NCBI GenBank assembly: GCA_030142905.1
Contig: JASJOG010000022.1
Span: forward strand, 192,501 to 256,500
Source: Heliopora coerulea
Lineage: Eukaryota; Cnidaria; Anthozoa; Scleralcyonacea; Helioporidae
Reading direction: 5' to 3'
Length of the DNA: 64,000 nucleotides
Made by a program: the position numbers and the translations under genes
The notes under the pieces: generated by a model
Database searches by the model: none
What the model was told of the DNA's origin: nothing
What the model saw: only the letters and a program-made list of their open reading frames with translations
Part shown: positions 13,701-23,205 of the stretch, in pieces
How the letters are laid out: each line of letters begins with the position of its first letter
Numbering within the stretch: position 1 is the stretch's first letter

Positions 13701-16700
13701 TGAACTCATCGTAGAGGTTTTCCAGGGAAGACTTTTCAATCCGAAGTAAAAAATTTATTGCCCGGTGACTAGTCAAATAAGTGACCATTGCAACATTAAT
13801 GACCATGCGTGAAAAGTCAGAAATTTTACACGTCAGGATGCGAAATTTATGCCACCTTGCGAAATAACTGGGGCATGAACAAATTTACCAGTCTGTGTAA
13901 ATGAGGTGCTGCTAAGTTCTCAAAGGAATTGTATGTGACGGTAAATGGGACTATAGAAGTGATGGTGTGTCCTTTCACTACGTTTTCTCAATTCACAAGG
14001 CTGCCATGCAGTGAGTGATCAGGGAAAGACAAGAAAAATTAACGTCACTGAAGACTGGTTCACACATCGCGGCATTTTAGATCTGTAACCTTCAGCTACC
14101 AGGGTTTTTGATGCAGTAAAAGACACCAAGGTTAAAAATTTGAGACTAGTTTCGCAAAATTGTGAGTTTATCCATTTCTGTATCGAAGTAAAACAGCCAC
14201 ATCATCATCAATCTTCGTCTCAGCGATACATACCTGTACTAAATTACCTGTAAATTGTGACTGTCAGTCCCTCTTATCTGTTTTACAGCTCCTTTTTTCT
14301 ATTTGTTCATTTTGTACTTGAGGTCAAATCATATTGGCACGGCGTTATCTTGTTATTAAGGACTTTAAAGTGCCTATCCCGTGTATGGGGATTTTGCATA
14401 TTCGTATTCTTTGGATTTTCCAGATTAAAATACTTTTCGAAAATTTCATCTTCGTGGAGATTTTTGAGGTTAAAGTTTGGAATTTTGAAGTTTGGCCGGG
14501 AGAAAAAACACTGGTAGCTACTTACCCGAAATGACATCACATTGGGAACTACTGAAAACAGCAGTTAGTGATTTACACAGCACAAGGTTCGGTTTCTGTT
14601 AGAAAAAGTCGATTTTTATTTTGATGAATTGCTCAGAATTGTTCGAAAACGTTCACAAACACTTTCAAGCATGTCTTCTTCCTCGAGTACGGATTATAGC
14701 CGAAAAGACTCAGGGTTAGACGTCACTGAGGTCGAAGGAGGAAGCACGACAAAATGCACAACAACAAGGCTGACGATAGCGTCGTTGGATACGTAATTTG
14801 TCGTGCATCCTCCTTAGACCTCAATGACGTCTGACCCTGGGTATTTTCGGCTATAATCCGTATTCGAGGAAGAAGACATGCTTGAAAGTATTTCTGGACG
14901 TTTTCGAACAATTGTGAGCAATTCATCAAAATAAAAATCGACTTTTTCTAACAGACACCTAGCCTTGCGCTATGTAAATCACCTGCTGCTGTTCTCAGTC
15001 ATTCCCAAAGTACTGTCATTTCGGGTAAGTAGTTACCAGTGTTTATTTCTCCCTGCCAAACTTCAAAATTCCAAACTTTAACCTGAAATACCTCCATGAA
15101 GATTAAATTTTTGAAAAGCAAGATGTATTTTATTTTTAATCGGGAAAATCTAAATTTCGACATTTAAAGAGACCACGGCTTTTTGGCCACCGTGCTTAAT
15201 GCTTGTGGCTTGTTTTATGACTTCTAAAACCCTCCAGTCCTCTTAAAAGACTGTAATCTCGGGATGAATTCAATCTTAAGTGACAGCTTTTTTCACTCCG
15301 TGAGCTGACGTCGTCCTTAAGACGTGAAAGTGGTTTGGGTGACGTTTTACACAGAACGACGAATGTGTTGACAATGTCCTGGAGAATATAAATTATTCAT
15401 CCCTTTTGTTTTGCGTGAAAAATTCTTTTGTTTCGAAGTACTCGTCGTAGAAGTTGACGTCGTAGATCTGGAGGTCCCTATTGCTACTAATAAGCATATC
15501 CCACGAGGCATGAAGTCGATCAATGCCAACCTTACAATCACCCGTCGTTTCCAAAACACCATCTTCCATCTAATTTAGTGCATTCAGATTAATTGAATTA
15601 TAAGAACATTTGATTATAAACCTTAAAGTGGTAACTCTCGGGGCAATCTAGTAATAACTTGCCTTTCGTCGTTGTTTCTACTTTATTACATTCAACTTCC
15701 TTTCTATGTTCACTGCACACAGGTTCTAATATTGTGGGATAGAATACTAGGTTACGATTCCTTGGAGATCCTCGCAGGTAAGAAAATTCTACATTGATCT
15801 TGAAGAGCAGCTCAAATGTTTGCGCATTTGAAGACCATTTTGTATGCACATCAGATGTCGACACGCACAAGGACGTGCAAAGTTGATCAGGTTATTCAAC
15901 CAGGTGTACATGCTTGGTGTTACATTTTGGCACAATGTCCGTGAAGTGGAAATCGGGCTAAAAACTGAGCAAACTGTGTGGTTTTTCGTGTCGAAATATT
16001 AAAATTCAAAACTATGGTGGGATTTTTACACCTCCACGGTCAATTTTGTTTTTACCCTCAGTTCAAGCTGCAGGATTCTTACCGTGATATCCTGTATGCG
16101 AAAATATTTCAGTACTTACCGTAAGATTTCATTTGGTAAGGAAGACGTCATTTCGTTCGCCTCAGGGTGAGTTGGCCTGAGAGTAAACATCCGCACTAAT
16201 CTGATGCGAGAAAAACAGCGACAGAGTTATTTTGCTCTGCCCAGGAAAAGTTGGCAAATGCACTGATTAACGAACGAAATAAAAATGAGTTAGCTTGATA
16301 CTAAGCATCCCTTACGTCTCGCCACATTTTTTTTCGGGAAGATTGGCGAGAAGTTGGTGCTTAATGAAACACCATATTTCCTCGAAATTGGGAAGGTGTT
16401 TTGGGGGGCTGAACTTGGCAAGTTTTTTCTTGCTATCACTTTGCCGAAATTCACTTTCACTTTGCTTAAATTAAATCCTGATTTTCTACGCATATACCTC
16501 CATAGTCTAAATGCCAGTCTTGGTTTCACATTATTTTACTAGTTTAATAAAAGTTTGCCTCAAGGTTGTCCGGTTTGTGTGGATGGATACGAAGTATTCA
16601 CTCATTGCTTGAGACTTTTTAACGAATGAATGTGCGTCGTCTCCGTACCTCTTAACTTATTTTAACCTCGTCACCTTGATGTGATCGGCTTACCAAGGCC

Positions 16701-16911
16701 AGAAAGGCCTTTTGATGAATCTTTCGCAACTCTATCTTTTTATGTTGATTTTTTCTCGTCAGTCGTACTCACTATCCTTGTTGTGGCGACAAAATATGTT
16801 ATGGTCAGTTATTTGTGCTTATCACTTGTTCTTCTCGTAGTGTTAGCACACGCTGTATTCGCTTTTCGTGGAAAGAATTTATTTGGGGTGACCTCATCAG
16901 AAGCTGCAGAA
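1750..16911 (+). CDS. TBC1D19: TBC1D19-like TBC-domain protein, 12 internal exons (5' end outside window, last exon not found)
   Basis: Twelve exons with AG/GT borders and mutually compatible phases: 1750-1862, 1958-2032, 4032-4094, 4720-4804, 6427-6471, 8415-8447, 9624-9693, 10743-10782, 11475-11566, 12000-12060, 15723-15777, 16841-16911 (803 bp, about 267 residues). Joined in order they follow the TBC domain of vertebrate TBC1D19 closely. Recognisable stretches are AAQQYAKSGCPPGLRRHVW, YFVFEDLLYQ, SASPPKSYIRG, EEYAVFYPPNG, VIPFHGFSMY, SLCLLFETLLQ, LWDRILGYDSLEIL and VFAFRGKNLFGVTSSEAAE. The family is a putative Rab GTPase-activating protein. The segment matching the IxxDxxR arginine-finger motif reads KKDIKST (Lys where Arg is expected), and the YxQ motif is replaced by FYPPNG, so catalytic activity is doubtful. 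The N-terminal half must lie left of the window. The short last exon (about 24 codons in human, from memory) was not seen after 16911. Identity is firm; individual borders come from splice consensus and reading frame only. Confidence 0.9.
2138..2340. mobile_element. fold-back MITE with about 70-bp inverted arms
   Basis: TTTTAGTTTGTT...AGATTTATTGAAAT at 2138 is mirrored by ATTTCAATAAATCT...AACAAACTAAAA near 2340. The inner part has TTTGTCCGACGTTTCGG opposite CCGAAACGTCAAACAAATAA. It lies in an intron of the TBC1D19-like gene. No coding capacity. Confidence 0.65.
3240..3348. repeat. short fold-back, 27-bp arms
   Basis: GTGATGGAAACATGATTATA (3240 on) is mirrored by TATAATCACGTTTCCATCAC (to 3348). 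The spacer holds a second partial copy of the left arm. The GTGATnGAAACATGA sequence is shared with the 5.3-kb and 12.2-kb elements. Confidence 0.65.
3600..3970. repeat. dispersed module with nested hairpin (copy 1)
   Basis: It contains GTGCTTTATCGGA/TCCGATAAAGCAC arms (3681-3693 and 3728-3740) enclosing an inner AAAACAC/GTGTTTT stem and an apical GGC-GGAA-GCC. Downstream come GACACGACACGGTTATGATTTTC and TATTTTCCTCATGAATTC. The same order of blocks recurs at 36.54-36.87 kb, and parts of it near 20.08 kb and 51.07 kb. Confidence 0.65.
4178..4558. mobile_element. 381-bp insertion between 14-bp direct repeats
   Basis: The sequence GGTAACTGTGAAGC occurs at 4164-4177 and again at 4559-4572. Inside, TATAAATATTAATACAGAGC and GCATGGAATGCATCG near the left are mirrored by CGACGCATTCTATGCTGAAC and TGATATTTATACTA at the right. 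A stem with GTTGCTCGTTAAGCAACGAAACG lies near the right end. Long variable target duplications and inverted termini recall Penelope-like elements, but no RT is present and the class is inference. Confidence 0.6.
5322..5645. mobile_element. GAAACATGAATGACGTCA fold-back family, copy 1
   Basis: Inverted arms at 5322-5406 and 5428-5511 include GATAGAAACATGAATGACGT. The apex reads GAAAACAC-GAGGTATAGCCGA-GTGTTTTC. A right-hand tail has GTGACGTCATCCATGTCTC and GAGAGAAAATGAGGCTTGTC. Diverged copies lie at 12.2 and 31.3 kb with the same tail order. Confidence 0.75.
6655..7030. repeat. pyrimidine-rich degenerate (CTCACT)n tract ending in (CAT)n
   Basis: About 320 bp are dominated by C/T on the plus strand with recurring TCTCACTCTCA-type units, followed by a (CAT)n run near 7010-7030. 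Open frames here are Ser/Leu/His-rich by composition and are not genes. Confidence 0.8.
7141..7193 (-). repeat. shortened tRNA-like relic
   Basis: On the minus strand, AAGCTCAGTGGTAACAG (A-box-like) is followed after only about 8 nt by GGTATCAATCCCC (B-box-like, 9/11). The anticodon arm is largely missing, so it cannot be a functional tRNA. It is listed because it adds to the tRNA-derived content of the window. Confidence 0.35.
11233..11409. mobile_element. hairpin element with 14-bp target-site duplication
   Basis: AACAATTTAAGAAT flanks the insertion exactly at 11219-11232 and 11410-11423. The 177-bp insert is mostly one fold-back: GAATACAAGGCGTTCTCTGA at the left is mirrored by TCAGAGAACGCCTTGTATTC at the right, abutting the right repeat. 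About 30 unpaired bases lie at the left. No coding capacity. The long duplication suggests LINE-type mobilisation. Confidence 0.75.
12198..12470. mobile_element. GAAACATGAATGACGTCA fold-back family, copy 2
   Basis: The arms AAATAGAAAATTGCTTGAG...TTTCAACCGGAAAAATG and CCGGTTGAAATGTCG...CTATTTTCTATTTG flank the apex GTGAAAACACGTGTCGTAGC. It is followed by TTTTCGTGATGTCATCCATG. It sits just downstream of the TBC1D19 exon ending at 12060. Confidence 0.7.
12994..13421. mobile_element. MITE with CAGGGTTCGCAC termini
   Basis: The termini CAGGGTTCGCAC (12994-13005) and GTACGAACCCTG (to 13421) are inverted. TAGTTT occurs immediately outside both ends, a possible 6-bp target duplication. The interior repeats GGAAAGTCATGGAAAAT-type units in both halves (near 13020-13110 and 13370-13395). 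Such GTTCGTACC...GGAAAGTCATGG elements are widespread in animal genomes. Confidence 0.7.
14412..15157. repeat. long fold-back, about 340-bp diverged arms
   Basis: The left arm (about 14412-14752) and right arm (about 14797-15157) pair over their length. Examples are GGTTAAAGTTTGGAATTTTG and its complement, CTTACCCGAAATGACATCAC, AGAAAAAGTCGATTTTTATT and GAGGAAGAAGACATGCTTGA. The loop is about 44 bp. Point differences between arms indicate age. It lies in the TBC1D19 intron before exon 15723. ORFs on both strands here are mirror shadows. Confidence 0.8.
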
Positions 16912-19900
16912 GTAAGTTTTAACCCTCATATTTAGACTAGACATGTTATTATCTTGCCTTAATGAAAGCCGTTGGCTGTTGTCAACTGTTGTATATTTCT
17001 TAGTTTGACTGTCTTGGGACGCCAAATGTCCCGCCACAATTACGTAAGCTATTCACTCTACCTTTTTAATGTCTGGATAAGGTTACAAAGTGTCAACTCC
17101 ACGTCCATGTCAAAACTTGGTCCAGTTAGACGTCCTATATATCCTTTTGAACGGCTTTAATAGAATAAAGTACCTTTATTCTTAGTTTCCCAAGAATATT
17201 AAAGCACTATTATTACATCTTTTACGTTGCAAAACGACTAAGTTGTCCCAAAGAGCTGTCCTGACGTTTATGAAGAACACATCAAAATTTCAATTTAATC
17301 ATTTGGGTTGCTTTCGGCGAACGAGAACTCAATCCTTATATAGAAAGTAGTGGAATCTGTTTGAGATTGTCAGGTTTAGCCACTCCGAAGTATTTTTTCA
17401 GGGGCTTGTCAGCCTGTAATAGTGCAATTCGTCACATAGAAATACGTCATGTTCGCTCTGTCGTTGGTACTTTGGCTCTTTCGGGACTGTGACTCTGGCC
17501 TTGTCGGTCAGTACCTTAGTGAAAGCTCAAAGCTCGGTAACTAAGTACTTGTAAACATTTGAATCAGAAGGTCTGCTATTTAGAAGTCTTGTGGCTATCG
17601 GGCACCGAAATCTTGCGAAATCTTCAAGACGTCTTTTGCACATATTAAAGATATGAAATTCACTTGCTCTCAGCGAGTTGCCGACATAGCCGTACGAGAC
17701 AAGGGGCTGGGGAGCAACTCAGGTTTTCAGAAAACTATTCTCTTCGGACAAAAAATAGTCTTGTCATTCGGGCAAAAATGGTCTTACTAATTTCTGAACT
17801 AAAAACATAGACATTTAATCCTCAATTCAGTTAAAATTTTCAAAAATGGTCAGAGATTGGCCCATAATAATTTCTTGGTTGCAGTCTCCTTAATTTTATT
17901 TCCCTCTCAAATTTGAGCGCAACTCCGCCTCTTGAGAGAAAAGATTGAAATGCACGGTTTACACGGTGCCGCTGCGGAACAGTTAAGACAAAATATGAAA
18001 TTTGAAGCGAGTTACTCCCTTCCGGAACCTCAACAGAGGACTTGTCTCAACCGTGTTTTAACTGCATACCAAATTTAAACGTCGAGCTTATAGCTGGTGA
18101 TTGCTCTTAAATATGTTACCAAAACTCACTCGCAAACGATCCTATCGATATCGCGCTAGGTGCGAAGAATGTGACAAAGAATTAGTGATTAAAAAGAGGT
18201 CCATTGTCGAATAGTTCACTAGCGACAGAAGCAGAATCATTACGACATACGCAAGCGCAGTTAGCATTCCATGGTTAACTAGACATTTTGTACTACCCCA
18301 GTACAAAGGGATTTACCAATCATGAAGACCGTACTGCAACTGCGTATGTAGGTACGCTTATTCTTCTATCACAAGTGAAAACCAAGCCTGAAATGTCATC
18401 CAGCTATCACATCATTAGATTCATCCCAGTCGAAATTAGGCGATTTCTTCATAGTCGTTTAATTAATTCATCCCGATATTAGCGTTGTAATTTCTTTGCA
18501 ATGTTCTTGTCATTTTTAAGGGTTATATTCCTGAGAAATAATGATGGAAATGGTGTTCTTCAGAGGGTAATGTACTAAATAATCTCTGAAGAAGACGTCA
18601 ACGTCATATGACGTCACAATTATTCGGGCAAGTTCATTGCAGCCCCCCTTACAAAGTTTTGTCCGTACGCCTATGGTTGCCGAGAGCACATGAATTTGCC
18701 AATGGCCTTCATAACTGAAGTGGCTGAGTTCTGCTCTAGATTTGCAAGATCGCGGTTACGATTCCCTGAAGAGTTAGATTCTCCGGAATAGGTTCCAGTT
18801 GGCACTTAAAATGCATGATTCCGACACTTCCACTTAATATCGACTCGATCGAGACTAAGTGTGTAATATTCTTTAAATATACCCTTTACTTCGTCGGCAT
18901 TATCACTTATATAGATAAAGAACTCGTTACCATGCTGTCGGCAGCAGCCTACGAACTCAACAGGCTGAACACTGCATAATATTCGTTAGGTCGCGCGTTC
19001 GATTCGTGACAGCAGGCCAATAAGTTGCATTTTTCGCAACTCACTTAACATAGACTGCATTTCATGTGATTGATTCGAAATGCCTATCATTGCTAAGAGA
19101 TCAAAATCATTCCACAGTGTTGTCGAATCCTTCGCGTTGCACCGTGACTGTCCAGCTCTAGTGAATCCTTGCCAAAAGCAATGGTGAAGTGGTGTACACA
19201 ACTTCACCGCTCAATAATCCCTTAACATCGCTTTCCTAATCTTAGGTTACGGGACCTAATCTTAGGTTACAAGTACAGGTTAGTTACCAAAACCGACGTA
19301 ACTACGTTGGTTGTTAAGCGAGGCGCGAAGTGCCGAGGTCGAGGTAACCAACCGTCTTAATTCATTGTCACAGAGGCTTCATTCAGGATGCTGGAGTGTA
19401 GTACTATTTGGTCTGAGTGATTAAGATAAGTTTGGGTTTTATCGTTCTTTTTATTGCTGGGTCTTTACGCTGTTAGACGTTAACATAGGGGTTACTAAGT
19501 GAATTTAAGAACTGCTGTACATCAAAGGCCACCGAGATGATCATGAACTAACAATAAGTTTTGCCAAAATCGTATCGGTTAGTTTTCAAATTCTAATTGA
19601 GTTATCTTATGATTATGTTTGTGTTAAATTAGAAAGAAAAGTCTCAATCTTACTTTATACAGTAACTGGCAAAATATATAGCAACTTGGACAGAATTTTT
19701 GAGAGAAATCAATACGGCTTTGAGAAAGATGAGATTAGAATATCTTCTTCTGAAGCTACTGGGGTCAGTTATTGGAGACCAGTGAATAATTACCCGTGCG
19801 TAGTACAAGCAGCCCAGAGTAAAATACAGGATACTGCTATTTTCTTCAATTAAATACCTTCGAAAGGATATATAGTACCTTGCTTGGTTTTAACTTGACG

Positions 19901-20435
19901 CAGTATATCGAGGGAGAGCATTCGATCCTCAAATGAAACATCGAGAAGAGTGTTCGAAAAACGAGGGAAACGCGAAATTTTTAAAACACTTTTTGAGGTC
20001 TTTGATCGAGAGGATATCGAGTTAAAAATTGGTTTAATTTATGCAAGTGATATTATGCAAGTGGTATTAGAACTAGTTACGTTTTTCTTTTGTGTTTTCC
20101 TCATGATCTACCACTGAGTTGGAGAAGATAAAACGGCATTTCCACGAACTGACGCCCCAAACTATTAAAAACTGTTGATGTTTGCTGTATTTGTTTTTCT
20201 ATCCTTACTCCAGATATTTTGCGCCATTGTTTACATAATTAGAGGTAGTTCAATTACCAGGCAGTGTTACCATGCTTGTGAAACGGACCAAAACTACTTT
20301 TCAAACAATAATTGGGTAGGTATAGCTGCAGGAACAGCAGAAAGTTAACCTGAATAATCTTTTATAGCTGAGGAAATATTTTCATGATACGATTTAGCCC
20401 GATCAATCGAGCTCGCCGGGTTCATATAATCAGCC
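16912..20435. other. no gene recognised; expected to hold the TBC1D19 3' end
   Basis: The donor at 16912 demands another exon downstream, but none was recognised up to 25 kb. Seen here are a tandem pair of CCTAATCTTAGGTTAC at about 19231-19270 and a small hairpin region with GCGAGGCGCGAAGTGCCGAG near 19320. The rest looks unremarkable. Confidence 0.5.
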
Positions 20436-20627
20436 CCTAAAGAGCTGTTTAAACAGGCGATTCTTCGTGCGATATTTCTCATCCTGAAGCATGCGATTGA
20501 GTACACAACTCACCAAAGTATTGTACCGTATAGCTTTGCACAGATGATCCGCAGGTCAATCTACTCGATCGCATGTGACAGGAGGTTAAAAACCGCAGCA
20601 AAAATCGCCCGTGTAAACAGCCCTTAA
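20436..20627. mobile_element. MITE with CTGTTTACACGGGCGAT-like termini
   Basis: TAAAGAGCTGTTTAAACAGG then CGATTCTTCG at the left is mirrored by ATCGCCCGTGTAAACAGCCC then TTAA at the right. Weaker pairing continues inward (ATGCGATTGAGTA opposite TACTCGATCGCAT). TAA/TTA at the borders could be a 3-bp target site; this is uncertain. Confidence 0.55.
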
Positions 20628-21665
20628 GAATCCAATGAAAACTCAGATTTATACGTTCTGTGGTTATGATTATGTAGCAATTTAGGTTTCCGTATTATCT
20701 TTAAGGCTGTATTGGCTGATATCACGGACATAAAGGTAGTTCCTCTACTCCAGCGAAGTTTGTTCTTAAGATGAAATGAAGAGAATGCTGCTTGGTTACC
20801 TTCTGAACGGCATCGCTTGAACTGAAATTTCTCTGTCCTTGTTGCCACACGTCAGTAAAAAACATGACTGCATCTTGTGCTTTAATGCTACAGTTGTATT
20901 GTACTTTATTGTATAATGCTCTTCTGTATCCATAGCATTGAAATTTAAGTCACAGTCCCTTCTTAATATATTTAACTTGCAAAACTTTAAGGAACAAGTT
21001 CATCGCGATATCACATGTAACACCATGATTATCCCAGTTTTCCGTGTCATTTAATCCCTAGTATCGCTCACCGGCACGGGATTGACGTCAAACCGAGTTG
21101 CAGTAGTTCTAGTACTGCGTCAATAACATGCTAGAGAAGTAGCTTGAATAGTGTTGACGCAGCTGAAGACGTCACCGGACCCCTAAGGTGAAAGACACGA
21201 TCAACACAAACGGTAGTGGTAGCCACCAGGCCACTCGTCGTCACCAGGGGGTAAATTTTGTCTGATCATCAGCTTCTCATATAAATTACTGCGCATGTTC
21301 AGCAGTCAATTTTCATTGTCCCATAAACTTACCCTCATGTGTTTGATAATCACGTTAGAACTAGTGTCTCAAAATTTTGGTCTGTTAGCTATAGAACTTT
21401 CCTCCAGATTCGGGTCATTTTTTTAAAATTTCCTGGGTCTTTCCCTCTTGGAAATTGTACTAAATGACCTTCATTGGGTGGTAGATTTAATATCCATTGA
21501 GCTAAAAAGCTAATGTTTAATCCTTTAAAGCACAGTGTCCAATATATCGAAGGGCAAAAATAAATAACAGAACTAAACAAAAAACAAAAGGGAATTAAGA
21601 ACAAAGGGGGAAAGTTCATGCGTTAAAGGGTTCAATAATCGTAATCATGATTTTAATCATGTAAT

Positions 21666-22577
21666 ACACCTTTTGCTATTCATTGCCAGAAAATACACCA
21701 ACCTCAAACTCGTTAACGTAAAATACATTCATTTTATTCAATCAACATTTACTAGCGTAGATACCCGACCATTTTGCATCGAAGGGCATTCCATAGCGCC
21801 AACAGACGACCATTACCACTATTCTACTATACATTAGGATTAACAAAATTTCAATTAGGCAAGATATTTCACTTGCGTAATTGAAATTTTATTATACCTT
21901 CGTCTGTTGTTGCATTATCTGGTCGATCTCTAGAATACTCTGATATCTGTATCCTTTATCATCAATATTTGCTATCCTTTCCCCATTTGGGTGATGTATT
22001 CCGTCAGGTGTTACTGCATTCCCTTTTTTATGATCACCACACCACAATTCTTTACCCCCAACTCCATTCGTATGTCTTGGCTAAGTTTAAATACTCAGTC
22101 AATTTCCTCACTGGACCTTCCAAAGAATGTGAGAATAGATGATTCACCTTTGAGTTTTCTTTACCACGATGGTATCCAGCTTTACAACTTATTAATAACA
22201 AGGTGATGGGTATCATGCATATAATGAACAATAATGGTGATAGACTATCACCTTGGAATAGTCCCCTCTCGACTTTTACCTTTCCTAGCTCTTGGTTTGT
22301 AGCTATTAACTTGCTTCTCCATGGCGGTATGCTTTTTTCAACGAATGACCAAATATTGTTGACAACTCTAGTTACACCTTTTGCTGTTCATTACCAGAAA
22401 ATATACTATCATTAGCACCAACCTCGAACTCATTACCCCAAAAATACATTCATTTTATCCAATTGACATTCATTCGCGTAGAGACGCAACCATTTGCATT
22501 GAAGGGCATTCTATAGCGCCAACAGACTATCATTAACACCATCCTACTATACATTAGGAACAATAAAATTTCAATTA
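21666..22577. repeat. direct duplication of about 200 bp within the minus-strand LINE relic
   Basis: The stretch from ACACCTTTTGCTATTCATTG to CAAAATTTCAATTA at 21666-21857 matches 22374-22577, including GAAGGGCATTCCATAGCGCC and CTACTATACATTAGGA. Copy 1 has a small internal deletion. The copies are about 700 bp apart in the same orientation. Confidence 0.7.
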
Positions 22578-22903
22578 CGCTGTATACACAAGAGAAAAGG
22601 TGTATTTCCAGGCATTCAACTGTCCACGAAAGTGGTATCATGTCAATAGCCTTGTGGCAGCCCATCCGTGCCACCACAAGGTTAGTACGTCTCCTTTTGC
22701 AGTCTTTCACGATGGTCATATCTATCATTAACTGATCTTTTGTGCCGCGAGATTTTCTTTTACATCCCTTTTGTTCATCTGGGAGTATCGCTTAATCTAC
22801 CATATGTCTGTACATTTCACCTCCAGTTATTCCAGTAAGGACCTTCCACAAAACGAGTAAACATGTAATCGGCCAATAATTATCAGCTACATTACCGCGA
22901 GAC
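21895..22903 (-). pseudogene. decayed LINE reverse transcriptase, minus strand
   Basis: Minus-strand translation in shifting frames gives non-LTR RT blocks in order: [54 protein letters not shown] followed by IDMIPLSW, and GLFQGDSLSPLLFIICMIPI. Frameshifts and stops separate the blocks and the YxDD region is not intact. A segment of about 200 bp within the RT (22374-22577) is duplicated at 21666-21857 beyond the 3' side. The clade is not certain. Confidence 0.75.
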
Positions 22904-22962
22904 TGATCTTTAGATGATAGATGAACGATCTTCAAGCTCTATCTTCAGGAAAACGATTTCTT

Positions 22963-23035
22963 AGCCACAGATGGGGATCGAACCCGCAACCTTCTGATGA
23001 TTGGTGAGACGCTCTAACCATTGAGCTACCAAGAC
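22963..23035 (-). tRNA. tRNA-like sequence (left arm of 23.1-kb fold-back)
   Basis: This 73-nt sequence reads GTCTTGG-TA-GCTC...GAGC at its 5' end, with a perfect D stem (GCTC/GAGC). It has a perfect B box (GGTTCGATCC) and 6/7 acceptor pairs counting wobbles. The anticodon stem TCTCA/TCAGA has one mismatch. The loop CCAATCA would place AAT as anticodon but lacks the invariant U33. It is probably a tRNA-derived relic. Confidence 0.5.
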
Positions 23036-23089
23036 CCAGATAGTGAGCTAAGGTGCAAGTTGAGTCTTGCACCTTAGCTCACCAGCTGA

Positions 23090-23161
23090 GTCTTGGTAGC
23101 TCAATGGTTAGAGCGTCTTAGCGGTCATCAGAAGATTGAACTTCGATCCCCGTCTGGGACT
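23090..23161 (+). tRNA. tRNA-like sequence (right arm of 23.1-kb fold-back), Thr(GGU)-like loop
   Basis: The acceptor strands GTCTTGG and CTGGGAC pair at all seven positions with wobbles, and the D stem GCTC/GAGC is perfect. The anticodon arm TCTTA-GCGGTCA-TCAGA has one mismatch, with GGT in the anticodon position. The B box is damaged (AACTTCGATCC), so Pol III activity is doubtful. The 3' side runs into the hairpin TCAGAAATCGTTTTTCTGA (23161-23179). Confidence 0.5.
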
Positions 23162-23205
23162 CAGAAATCGTTTTTCTGATGATAGAACTTGACGATCTAT
23201 CATCT

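Larger units (their letters stand above)
22912..23205. repeat. imperfect fold-back carrying two head-to-head tRNA-like sequences
   Basis: The left arm (about 22912-23058) and right arm (about 23066-23205) are diverged reverse complements. The centre is a strong palindrome, TGAGCTAAGGTGCAAG-TTGAGT-CTTGCACCTTAGCTCA. The architecture is the same as the 1.3-kb element, but the sequence family differs and the arms have mutated independently, so this one is old and not an assembly artefact. It directly abuts the 5' end of the minus-strand LINE relic. Confidence 0.75.

Noticed and set aside
14257..14540. Frames on both strands at 14.3-14.5 kb
   Set aside because: Shadows of the long fold-back arm.
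18713..18775. tRNA-like stretch with TGGCTGAGTTC and CGCGGTTACGATTCCC
   Set aside because: The B box has an inserted base and no acceptor stem forms.
20213..20262. Candidate last exon of TBC1D19 after ACTCCAG|ATATTTTGCGCC
   Set aside because: The translation does not resemble the expected C terminus and the phase does not help.
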